Origin: Pseudo-nitzschia pungens
Lineage: Eukaryota > Bacillariophyta > Bacillariophyceae > Bacillariales > Bacillariaceae
Direction of reading: 5' to 3'
Assembly: GCA_037355855.1 (NCBI GenBank)
Contig: CM074760.1
Coordinates: 7,866,501 to 7,930,500 of the forward strand
Length of the DNA stretch: 64,000 nt
Below the pieces are notes generated by a model, which had not been told where the DNA came from, did not search any database, and worked only from the letters and a program-made list of their open reading frames with translations. Position numbers and translations under genes: made by a program. Positions 47,819-58,550 of the stretch are shown here, piece by piece; within the stretch, counting starts at the first letter, position 1, and each line of letters starts with the position of its first letter.

Positions 47819-48202
47819 AGCGATTCCCGAAACTAATATGCTGAAAGATTTATCCTAGATTATATGCCTTCATATATTTTGGCGCACCCAATGCACGTGT
47901 TTTTATTTTGGATAACAGAAAGGCGGTGACAAGGCATATTTTGGAATTTGGAATCTTGTTTTAAGAAAAACAGAAATTCTCGGTTTAGTCAATAGCCGCA
48001 CCTCTATTTTATCGCGTTGAAATTTAAACAAGTGTTTAAAAAATCTGTCCGGGGTGTTCTTGACCCGGACAGAATTTAAATTTTTCGTACATACGTAGTA
48101 TTACACAGAGATTTGTATTTGTGTGTGCGAGCACATAATAATATGTGTGCCACGTCACGATTAATATAATAAACCATGTGTTTATTTGTTTCGGGAATCG
48201 CT
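47819..48202. mobile_element. Possible 384-bp MITE
   Basis: Perfect 15-bp inverted termini AGCGATTCCCGAAAC at 47819-47833 and 48188-48202. The interior has a 9-bp stem CTGTCCGGG/CCCGGACAG near 48046-48073. No clear target duplication, so the call is tentative. Confidence 0.4.
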
Positions 48203-49351
48203 CAATGCCATAGAACTTTTCACTTTTTGCTACCGGTTTTGAATAACCTTACCAGATACTACGGTAGTATACTACGTAATATAGTAATCCACGATTAGGA
48301 CTTCGAGTTCCCCGCGCCGCGAGTGAAACCTCCTACCTATTTTTAATCCGCGACGCGTAAGTCTTAAAATGAAATAGTAGTACCGTAACCCCTTTCTTCA
48401 ACCAAACAACCAATTTTGATTTTGATGAAAACAATACAGAATACGAAGTACCGTTACAATTTGGAGAGTGACGCAGCGGGATCGGTTTTCTATTTTTCCC
48501 ATCCCACAGAGGCCCCCGCAATCGCCAGCAAGTCCAGCAAGTCTAGCAAGTCCAGCGAGTCCGAGGAGGGAACACGTCTCACGAATTCCCCCAGAAACAT
48601 CTTCACGAGCACGTCGCCCGAAGGCGATTCGGCACGTCGTTCCGGAAAACGTCCGTCGTGCGCCAACGGCCGGGCCCGATCGCGGTTGCTTCGCGGTTGC
48701 TTCGCGGAACTTCTCGACGCGCCTACTAGAACTAAGTCTTAGCTAGTTTCGTTTGCATTGATTGCGTTCCTCCCGGGACAAGACAAGGCAAGGCAAGGCA
48801 ACTCTACACTGGGCAACACAAGGCTTGAGCAAGATTACTTGTTTCCGATACACCTAACCAATAGCTTTCACATAAAAAATGTAAATGTAACATTGTCAAC
48901 AGCATTGATCTGTGGGCAAATCAATCCAGTGCATTCTTGGCGTATGCAGTGAGTCAATCGGCGCCAAGTGAGCTGATTCGCGTGTCTGTCGGCATTGGTC
49001 CATAGCGTCGTATTTACCGACGAATCCATTTCCCACCAGGTATCAAATCTGCTTCACTCCGTAAGGTTACCACTCCAAGAAAGCAATAACAATATATCAG
49101 CAAGTCTACGGCAGCGTTGAACATCTGGAGCAGCATGTAGACTCTGCTGCTGCTGTTGCTGCTGCTGCCAGCACTGCTCCTATCTTGCAGCTCTGCCATC
49201 ATTACTGATGCAAGGTTGTAGGCCTTTTTCACATATGATTCATTTACCACCTTTTTGGGTGCATGACTGGCGAAGTTGGATGCATGACTGGCAAGTTTGG
49301 TGCATGACTGACAATTTGTACGTGGTACCAAGCACGTCTGAAGAAAAAAAT

Positions 49352-49642
49352 GGCCTACAACCTTGTATCAGTAATAGATGACTTTAGACTCATTCAAAAC
49401 CTCATTTTTATTTTGATTATTCCTGTTTAAAAGAGTTTAAACCATAATTAAGGTATTTGAAATAAAGATTAGAGTTGTTTTTTGATTGAGGTATTACTAT
49501 CTAAAGTTAAGGTATTTTAACTAGTGTTTGTTAGTTAAAAACAAAAATTAAAAAATTCTCAGGTACAGGTTTTGTTAGTTGTGCCACGCATAGGTAATGT
49601 TTTCATCGCGCAGTGGCGCACCCCCTTATATTATCACCCCTG
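49352..49642. mobile_element. Truncated hAT-like element related to the 36.4-37.5 kb copy
   Basis: Colinear with the right arm of the nested element at 37098-37459 through shared blocks such as TTAACTAGTGTTTGTTAGTT and GTTAGTTGTGCCACGCAT, ending TTATATTATCACCCCTG at 49642. Older: many substitutions and no intact left end; a weak left-arm relic may begin near 49200. Confidence 0.65.
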
Positions 49643-52600
49643 GTAGTAGTAATTTAGTAGTAGTAGGACTAGTAGTAATCTTAGTACTAGTATTATTATT
49701 TCGTCTTCCCTGCTCTTGGTGCGCTCCCGCCGTTAATAGCAATAGGAGCGCCTCCCCATCACAACAATGATTGCTCCTAACTCGACGCTATTACATCCGG
49801 AGTGTTTATGATTTAGTTGATCAGAGTTTGGATCGATCATTGTTAGAGAAGGATGATTGATTGATTGGGATTGAGAGATTGATGATGAGATGATGATTCA
49901 TTGAACGACACTCGTCGTACCGTTCGTAAGATTACCATACCGTACGGTAACCTTACGATGCCAAAAAAAGCAGCAGAACAAGACTAAGATTACCACCGCA
50001 CGGTAAATTACGTGTACCATGTAAAAGTACGTACGGTACGTAGAAATTACCACCGATTGAGCTCGGCACTGGTCTCTTCCTCTCGACTGCTCGTACCGGT
50101 ACTACCAGTACGGGTACGGTAACTCCTCGCCTGGTAGGTACGGTACAGTAATTAACATTACCCAGGGGTCCCCTGACATCTGACATTGAGGTTACCCATA
50201 CGGTAAAAACCTTACTCATAGTCTCTACCGTACGAGTACCTAACTCGACTCACTCAACTAAGGTCGGTTCCTGAGCACCCAACCATCGCGCAACGCACCG
50301 TTCGTGAGCACCTAATCACCGCGCGACGGATTCGACGCCAGAGAGGAAGCAACATCCGTCATTGAACGAATGAATGCCATTCGAACGATGCCGCAAGATT
50401 ACGACGAGTACGTACGGTACGTATTTTTTTTGAGAACATTATGTAGAAGCCTCGAATGGGGTTCGCTGTGGATATTGTGAGATGGTCGGAACGCAATGTT
50501 TGGGTTCGTGTTTCATAAATGTATCCAATTAGGCTTATGACAATAAATATATTGTTAAGTAGAGAAACTGGATGCTCAAGCTATCAGAAGGCATGAGAGG
50601 GTTTCACGATCTCACTTCCTCGACGTATGCGTTTATGGCGCTTTTTCACAGAATCGAAGAACCATTCCGATGTTAAACAGGATACTCGACCATAGGTGCA
50701 CCATTACGGTAGGTAACCTTACCGGTACGGTATCTTGCCGACCCGCATTGAGATCCGAGAATCGATTGGCACAAGCATGGTAAGTTACATGTACCCGTAA
50801 CGTACTCGTAACCTTACCTACTTACTCTGCATGTGGTTGTAGTCAAAACTGGGATAATCTTACCATTGGAGTTCGGTAGTGGTGGCCTGACTCGACTCAT
50901 CCATCCTGTTTTCAGAATCAATTACTAAGGTTTTACCGTAAACCTTACTATTATCATGATTCTAATAAGGAAAGACTTGCGGTAACCTTACCGGTAAGTG
51001 AATTATGGGTACGGTACAGTAGAGCAGAGTAAGTGTCGTAGTCCGAGGACGGTACTAATCTTACTCGTATTCAAATATGACTCGAATCACTGATGAAACC
51101 GATGAAGAACCATACGGTAACCTTAAGGCTTAACCTCACGAATTGAAATAATTTGAAATTCATTGTATTCACGTTCCACGGATGTTGTTTATGGGCTTAC
51201 GTAAGGGTAAGGTTACTTGAGTTACTTTCGTCGCGGAACTAGAAGAATGAATGCCGCGTCTGGGAAATCTTCTGTCGTATCCGTGTGCCCATAATAGGAA
51301 CCCGTACGGAAATGGAGAAATCATAAATAAATAATACTTCGTAAGGTTTACTTAATAACAATAGAAATAATAATAGTGTGAAATCTCAATAATCATAACA
51401 TTTCGCACCTCGACGAGAGTTTACAATCCAGCGTTAGTAGTATTAATTTTTTTTTCATTCACTTCATGGGTCTCATTCATGCATTCGTTTGTACCCATGC
51501 GAGTAAATAAGTTACTCGTAAGCCTTACTCGTAAGTTATTTGTATTCGTACTCGTAAGGTTTACTCGTACTCGAGCAGCCTTTGCATTGTGTTGAGTATG
51601 GATTGAAATTGACGGTTAGTCGAAAGAATAAAAGAAAGAATGAACGAGTCAATCAATCACATACGGTATCTGTACAACCTGTAACGGAACGTGTTTTTGT
51701 ACTCGCACAAGAACTCGTAATCTTACGACACCTAATATTCTTGCAAAAATAATGGTTTTTTTAATGGATCCATCCAGTGAACTCGTTGAATAACTTACTC
51801 ACTGAGTCAGTCACTCCATCACTCACTCACTCACTCACTCACTTACTGTCACACAACCAATACGGCATCCACCACATTGTTGTTCTTCTTAGTTCGCATA
51901 CCATTCGATAGAATCGGGAACTGGTACGAAGCAAACCGTAACTTTAGCGAACGCAAAGCATCGTCGTCGTCCTCGTCGTCGTAGTAGTACGGTAGTCAAT
52001 GTGACGGCTTCTGCTTCTTCTTGCAGTTGGCACGAATCGAATCAGTCACCGCATCAGTCACCGAATCAGTCATCGAATCAATCATCGAAAAACCAATCAT
52101 CATTACAACCATCGTTCTGGTATACGTAATAACTTACCGTACCATCGATCAAAACAATCCGTCACTAGGTACAATCGATCGATAACCTTACAATCGACAA
52201 CGCATTCGACAATCGACATCCTTCCTTCCATTTTGATTCATTCCTTCACATATTGATTGGTTCTTTTCTGATTGGCTATATCTCTACGTCTCATTTTTTA
52301 TCCTCTCATCGCACTGCGGGTTTCTGCGCTTGGTTCTTCTCTCCTTTCCACTATTATACAATTATATAATTGTACGGTATCATCATCATTTTTACTTAAC
52401 TTGTTTTGACCTGAATTATTATTATTTATGTAAGTTACCTTTATCATTCTTTGTGAGGACTAACAAGCACGATCACGAGTACGAGTACAAGTATAATAAC
52501 CTTACCGTGTAGCCTTACTGATTGAAATAACCTTACAAGTAAGTTAGCCTTACTTATCAGATCGGAAATTCAGACTCATCTTGCAAGAATTGTACGAAGT

Positions 52601-53239
52601 TGTAATAAGAAAACCTTACTGTAACTTACTTCGTATTCAATTAATGCGTGTGTCGGGAAAGCATCATCATCATCAACCAATCAATCCATCCATCCATCCA
52701 TCCAACCATTTACGGTAAGGTTACCGTTTACAATTCACACATCCAACGGCACGGTACAGCTCGGCTCGGCACGGTAGGATACGAGTAACTAATTACAGTA
52801 AGTTACTCGTAACAACACTCAACCACACCACAACACCACAACACCACAACACCACAACACCACAACACCACAACACCACAACACCACAACACTCAACTAC
52901 ACCACAACACCACGACACCACGACACCACGACACCACAACACCACAACACCACAACACCACGACACTGAACGGACGAGAATACACTGCACGATATCACGA
53001 AATAATAATAATAATAATAGTAATCAATCGAAAGAAACAAGTCGAGAAATGAGACAGACAAAAAGCAGAGTCTACTGACCAATAACTTTATTTATTCTCG
53101 ACTCAATCAAGAAGCAGGAAGCTTCAACTCAACGGGCAACGCATCTGAACGCAACGCGAGTGGATCGAATCCGTTCGGATATGTTTGCAACATCTATTCC
53201 AACATCTATTCCAACATCTATTCCGATTCCACAACCACC
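49643..53239. other. Motif-rich gene desert
   Basis: No supported gene over 3.6 kb. The sequence is dominated by TTACCGTACGGTAA, GTAAGGTTAC, GGTAACCTTACC and ACTCGTAAG motifs in both orientations (for example 49926-49956, 50708-50735, 50935-51000, 52690-52730). Short arrays include CACT near 51820-51840 and TCCATCCA near 52680-52705. The right end contains the probable promoter of the gene at 53240. Confidence 0.6.
52820..52967. repeat. CACCACAA octamer array
   Basis: About 18 near-perfect copies of ACACCACA, with two internal variants (CTCAACTA near 52890, CACGACAC near 52910-52935). Minus-strand ORFs rich in Cys/Val/Trp arise from it. Confidence 0.85.
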
Positions 53240-53376
53240 ATGACCGACACTACCGATACCGATCCCGATCCAAGCCATACGTCTTTGATTTCTCCCAACA
53301 ATCATAGCAACAGCAGCAACAACAGCAGCAACAACAGCAGCAACAACAGCAGCAACAACAGCAGCAACAACAGCAG

Positions 53377-53407
<31 letters not shown>

Positions 53408-55933
53408 AGCAAGGCCGAGGTCCTTCCCGATCCCCCATCGCATTTTTCGATCGACAATAGCCTCTCGAAGGAACTGCTCAAGCTGAGTTTTGAGGACCGG
53501 CAGGCCATTGAAGAGGAGATCCACGGCGTCCGGTGTTTGGCGCGCGACGAGACGCCGGAATTGCTGGAGCGATCGCTGGAAGAATTTGATCGGTGTCTGA
53601 TGCAGGAGGCGCGGCGTCAGGAGCGCTTGCTTCGGGGGACAAAGTCGAGCAGCAGTGGCACTATGGACAGCAATACGACTATAAACACTGGCAATGGCAA
53701 TGGCAATGGCAACAGCAACCAATCCAATTCCAACAGCATCAGCTATGTCGACAGCAACACCAATGTCAACAAATCCAATTCCAACAGCAATTCCAACATC
53801 AACATCAACATCAACAACGACAACGACAACGACAGCGTCGGCGATCGTTATCTGCACAAGAACCTGCTGCGAAACGCTGTGAGCCTGACCCAACAAACCA
53901 ATCCCCATGCACAGCACGAGAACCCACACTCTTCACATCAATCTCGGTATCACACGAATCATTCACCACACAATCACACGAATTGTTATCTGAACGACCC
54001 ATCCGTCCGGCTCCGCTTTTTGCGCTGCGAGTGTTTCGATGCACCCAAGGCCGTGAACCGATTGCTCCGCTTCTTGGAGCTCACATCGGAGGTCTTTGGA
54101 GATTACGTGGCCGATCGCCCGATTGCCCTGAGCGATTTTGCCACCCGCAAGGAAGACGTGGCCATCCACAACACCCGCAACCAGTACCTGCCCTTTCGCG
54201 ATCGCTCCGGAAGGCGCGTCTTTGTCAGCGTTGGGAGTTGTGGCTTTGATCTGGATCCCGATTTAAAATTCAAGATCATGACCTATCTGCACTGGGTGGC
54301 CTCGGAGGACGTGGAGACGCAGCAAAAGGGGATTGTCATCGTGGCCTGGCCGACTTCGGACCATGGCACTTCCAACGGTAACAACAATAACAACAACAAC
54401 AACAGCAGCAGCAGCAGCAACAACAATGACAAAAATGACAAGAATGACAAGAATGACAAGAATGTGGTGAGCTGGGAGCAATCCATCCGACCCAAGCTCA
54501 ACCAGAGGATGCGCTATCTGCAAAAACTCAATTGCTTGGGCATGCCGGTAAGGGTCACCTCGCAGCAGGCATACTTTCCCGACACGCCCTTTTTTCGGGT
54601 CATATCGGCAATGTACTACATTGGCATGAGTTCCAAAAACAAGAGCATCTACAAGGCGCACTATGGTGAGTGCACAGATCAGCATGGGCATGGGCATAAA
54701 TTTGGGAACTTGGGATTTTGGATTCGATGTTTTTTCAGTATTTTTTGGGAGTGTTGTGGCATTGATTCCTTCATTTGTTTTTTTCGTTTGTTTAATTGTT
54801 CATATGTTGAATCATTTAATTGTGTTTGTTCTGTCTCGACCACAGGCAAAATGACGGAACTCCGATACACCCTGGCCAGCTATGGAATCCCCGAACACCT
54901 TCTGCCACTCTCCCACACTGGAACGGTCAAGACTTCCAACCACTCCCGATGGATCAACGCCCTCAAGGCCAAGCTCGAACGGCAACAAAAACAGCAGCAG
55001 CAGCAGCAACAAAAACAACTAGAAGCCAATGCGAATTCCAATGTCAATATGAACACGGGCATGTCCAATACAGCAGATCAACACCACCAACACCAACACC
55101 ACCACCAACATCAACAACCATTCGACGAAATTGTCGATTGCCCCGGATCCAAGGATGTGATTTTTCGCAAGGGACCCACCTACAAGAACAACCCCGGAAA
55201 CATGTACTTTAGGGAACTCATCGAGGCGACCCACGACGAGCACACCAAGGCCTCCCGCAAGGGCAAGTGCCAGATCACGTGGCAGGTTGTCCGGGATATC
55301 GAGGCGCAGAATGGACGATTCCTGGACTGGTGTCCTAAGCGGGAGTTATGGGTCGTGGCCAGAGACAGAGAAAAAATTCGCACCAAGGTGGCGGCCTGCT
55401 ACAAGCAGTTTCACCGGAGTGTCACGATGCTAAGGGAACAAAAACAAAAACAGCAGCTGTCACAAGAAAAGCTTCAACAACGGTTGCAATCACAGTCGCA
55501 AACGCAATCACAATCACAATCGCAACACCATGTTCACTCCCCGAGCGCTCCTCCCCCAACAATATTATCGACAAGGACAAGGACAACAGCAACAGCAACA
55601 GCGTCATCAGCATCGACAACGACAACGACAACGACAGCCACGTCCACAACTACGACCGCGACTACGACTACGACTACGACTCTGAACCAATCTTCGTCGG
55701 CATCGCTATCCAGAACATCCCGGATCGCGGTCGTAGACAAGAAACTCCAGGACTATTACTCCGGACGAGACCTAGAACAGTTTCGGACCAAGCGACAAAG
55801 GACGGCATCGGTGGATTGTTCCGCGGCATGTTCCGTCTTGTTTTGCTCACCATACGATGGGGACAGTGGCTGTGGCAACTACAACGGGGGATATTCCAGT
55901 TCCAGCGACTCGTCTGCGCCGTTCTTGTTGTGA
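53240..55933 (+). CDS. Sec14/CRAL-TRIO-like protein with DUF6824-like domain, two exons
   Basis: Exons 53240-54665 and 54846-55933 (837 aa), donor GTGAGT, acceptor CACAG, codon split 1+2 giving AHYGKMTELRY. The ATG lies in a CCACCATG context. After a Ser/Asn-repeat N-terminus come an acidic helical block (about 75-130) and a long Asn/Ser linker. SVRLRFLRCECFDAPKAVNR starts a CRAL-TRIO-N-like helix bundle near residue 252; the lipid-binding-like core runs to about 540 (FVSVGSCGFDLDP, KGIVIVAWPT, YFPDTPFFRVISAMYY, GIPEHLLPLSHTGTVKTSNH). At about 573-667 KDVIFRKGPTYKNNPGNMYF, LIEATHDEH and GRFLDWCPKRELWVVA resemble the DUF6824 domain common in diatom proteins. A Gln/Thr/Asp-rich tail follows. 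Poly-Asn inserts break the core near 376-400. Function unknown; phosphoinositide or lipid handling is inferred from the Sec14 similarity. Confidence 0.78.
54666..54845 (+). other. Stop-free 180-nt intron
   Basis: GT-AG intron whose length is a multiple of three and which has no in-frame stop. Retention would insert 60 Cys/Phe-rich residues (including ECTDQHGHGHKF) without breaking the frame. T-rich composition and family continuity across the junction favour splicing. Confidence 0.75.
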
Positions 55934-57619
55934 CGGAATGGAATGGAATGAAATGATGAGATATGATATGTGATCAAATGCGACGTGATGTGATGTGATG
56001 TGATCCATGCAATGCAATGCAATGCAATAGATTTGGAGACGCAACCGTCACTGTAACAACCTACCAACCAACCAACCACCCAACGACAAGAAGAAGAACA
56101 TGGCAAAACGCGAAGCGACCCAAAAATTTGCGGTGCATAGCACGCGGGGTTGACTGATTGGTTGGTCTGATAATAGGCGAGGCTTGTGTTGCTTACCGTG
56201 TTGATATGATGTGGTGCGATGTTTTGCTTGCCATGGTGATGTAATGTGGTGTGATGTGGTGTGGTGTGAGGAGTGGGGATAAGTGGAATTGGTATTTTGC
56301 CCCTTCTAATGGGAACGCAAGCTCCGAGTAGCACTGTATTCGCAAGTACCTACAAAACATAATAAAACAAAACAAAGCAAAACGAGGGCAAACGATGGAC
56401 GGAGGAAGGAAGGAATCCAAATCAGTCGCGTACTCTACCGTTCTTCACCATACGACATCAATCCGAAACAGATGATACGAAACGCAAACTGAAACTCGCC
56501 CTCGCACAATAATAATAATAATAATAAACAATAATAACACTATTATTTATTAATATTACACGTAGAAAATATGAAAAACGTAAAAAATATTAATACAATT
56601 AATACTACTATGAAGTGATGATAGTTCTACTATGAATATCAAGATCAAGATCAGTACGCGGATCCTTTCCGAAGACGTCTTTGACGGAGATAGACCATGC
56701 GTTCTGGCTCATATGGTACTAGATGGAGTCGGCATGTGGAGTGGGGCCCACGACCGGCACAAACAAAAGACTACCACATCGGATGTGGTGGTAACTGGTA
56801 GTACAAATCCTAGTAGTACACAGTGGACCCGGTCACTCTGCTGCTGTTAGCACCCCATAGCACCTTCTTGTTACACCAGCAGTTGTGCGTCAATATTGCT
56901 CGTCAGCAGTAATGATTCTGTGTGGGACCCGAATAACTGGTGTGGTGAAACAGCAAACAGCGACAACAACAGCAGTGGTGGACGGAGTGCTGCTGCTACT
57001 AACAAACACCACCAAAAGTTCTGTTCATGGTCTATTGCATACAGTTGGTGAATACAGTGTATCCTCGATGGTGTTCTATTTTAGAGAAGAAAGAAAAGAG
57101 TGAGCTCAGCAGCTGAGCTGAGCTCCTCTGTCGATCATGAACAGACTCGCTGTCTCGCAGTATCTTAGCATTACTGAAACGGTGCAGACTGTACTGTAGA
57201 CTGTACTGTAGACTGTACTGTAGACTGTACTGTAGACTGTACTGTAGACTGTACTGTAGACTGTACTGTAGACTGTACTGTAGACTGTACTGTAGACTGT
57301 ACTGTAGACTGTACTGTAGACTTGTAACTCTTATCTTAGTAGCGCTGTACCATTATCGTAGCGCAGCGCTGTATCGTATCGTAGCAATGTATCATAACCT
57401 TACCTGTAGCGTAGCGCTGTATCGTATCATAGCACTAGTGTACGGAGTAGCGTACGCTAGCTCGCTAGGTTGGTCGCGTGTCAGCTGCCAGATGCAAGGG
57501 TTCTGTGTCCAGTTATAGTACATATCGTACACTATGACCATACCCCAACGGTAGCATAATTTGGTAGCATAGTACGGTAGCATACCAAGTACTACCTCCG
57601 GTCTGTAGTAGTACTGGGC
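55934..57619. other. Spacer between DUF6824-like gene and gypsy element
   Basis: Contains AATGC and GTGAT/GTGGT runs near 55990-56030 and 56210-56270, AAT triplets near 56505-56545 and a 12-mer array at 57186-57322. Short frames near 56632-57103 show no domain. No gene supported. Confidence 0.5.
57186..57322. repeat. GACTGTACTGTA 12-mer array
   Basis: Eleven near-perfect tandem copies. TACTGTA and TACAGTA are complementary, so the array can fold. Followed by CGTAGCGCTGTATCGTATC repeats to about 57440. Confidence 0.9.
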
Positions 57620-57624
57620 AATAT

Positions 57625-57812
57625 TGCCGTGCACCGGAATACAGTCACGAACCCGTTCGTGATTGGATTAAGGATAAGGATTGGATTACGATTAGCGAGT
57701 CTCTGGAATCGCCGATTTCGAGACTGCTGAATCCAATAGCAGATAGACTAAATGATAGAACTCACAATTTGCATATCACTACTTTATTCATTAGTAGACC
57801 CGGGGTATGGCA
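57625..57812 (+). repeat. 5' LTR of gypsy element
   Basis: 188 bp, begins TGCCGTGCACCGG and ends CCCGGGGTATGGCA. Internal near-repeats GGATTAAGGATAAGGATTGG and an inverted pair ACGAACC/CGTTCGT are visible. It should hold the element promoter; no TATA box is obvious. Confidence 0.93.
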
Positions 57813-58550
57813 TGATTTTAAAATCCAGCTGAGCGCTGAAGACCATGAGCAGAAACAACCGATCGATCGACCGAAGAGGGATCGACGTCGGAAACTGACA
57901 AAAATGGAGGCGCAGAGAAGCAAAGAACAGGGAGAAGGACATCCGGTGTCTGCAGCACTAAGGAATACCAACCCCAGCAACAGTTGGCTCCATTACAGGG
58001 AGCAACTGAAGCAACAGAGACACCTAAGGACCTAAACAGGACCATGGTCGACAAAAGAAATAATCGAATAAAATGAGTGTCGAAAAAGTGACACATAATC
58101 CAGTGAGTGGACTAATTGGACCAACACTGAGTGGAGGGACAGACCAAACAGGGGATGCCAACCACAACCGAAATATACGGATATCCGGAAAGGTATATAA
58201 TAAATACCCAAACACCACCAATCCCACGGGAAACGGGAAGTGGGACCGGCCCGGTGATTGCTTAATAGGGAAGCAACGCCGGAGAACCACGGGAATCGAA
58301 TCCCACGAAATAAAAACAGAAACAACTCCGGAGAACCACAGGATTCCCGGGAGCTAAAGAGAGAAACAACTCCCACCTCTGTACAAGCCTGGGAGAAAAA
58401 TCAGTTACAACACGGGGTATCGCGTGGAAGTGAACCTCAGGGGGAAAAACTGGAGCAATCACTTTTTGCTCATTTCCAACCCAAATAACAACTTACAGAA
58501 ATACTGTAACTAATTAAACTAAAATATAATAACTGACTGATTAACTCACC
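57813..58550 (+). other. Gypsy leader region
   Basis: About 740 nt between the 5' LTR and gag. The primer site would begin at 57813 with TGATTTTAAAATCC, which does not start with the usual TGG complementary to a tRNA CCA end. A GGAGAACCAC/ACAACTCC unit recurs near 58278-58370 and could form packaging or dimerisation structure. A short ORF at 57769-58035 is probably not used. Confidence 0.6.

Larger units (their letters stand above)
46474..49351. other. Spacer without supported gene
   Basis: It holds a two-copy direct repeat at 46755-46965, a small TIR element at 47819-48202 and an AGCAAGTCC run near 48525-48560 inside a 108-residue frame (48416-48742) that I do not accept as a gene. An inverted pair around GGCCTACAACCTTG lies near 49203-49229 and 49353-49380. 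Confidence 0.5.

Noticed and set aside
48416..48742. 108-residue Ser/Lys-rich frame
   Set aside because: Driven by an AGCAAGTCC repeat; a second frame is equally open.
53250..53508. Poly-Cys and poly-Leu minus-strand ORFs
   Set aside because: Antisense of the poly-Asn/Ser coding repeat in the gene at 53240.
57769..58035. 88-residue ORF in the gypsy leader
   Set aside because: Starts inside the LTR, is highly charged and has no gag-like features; more likely untranslated leader.
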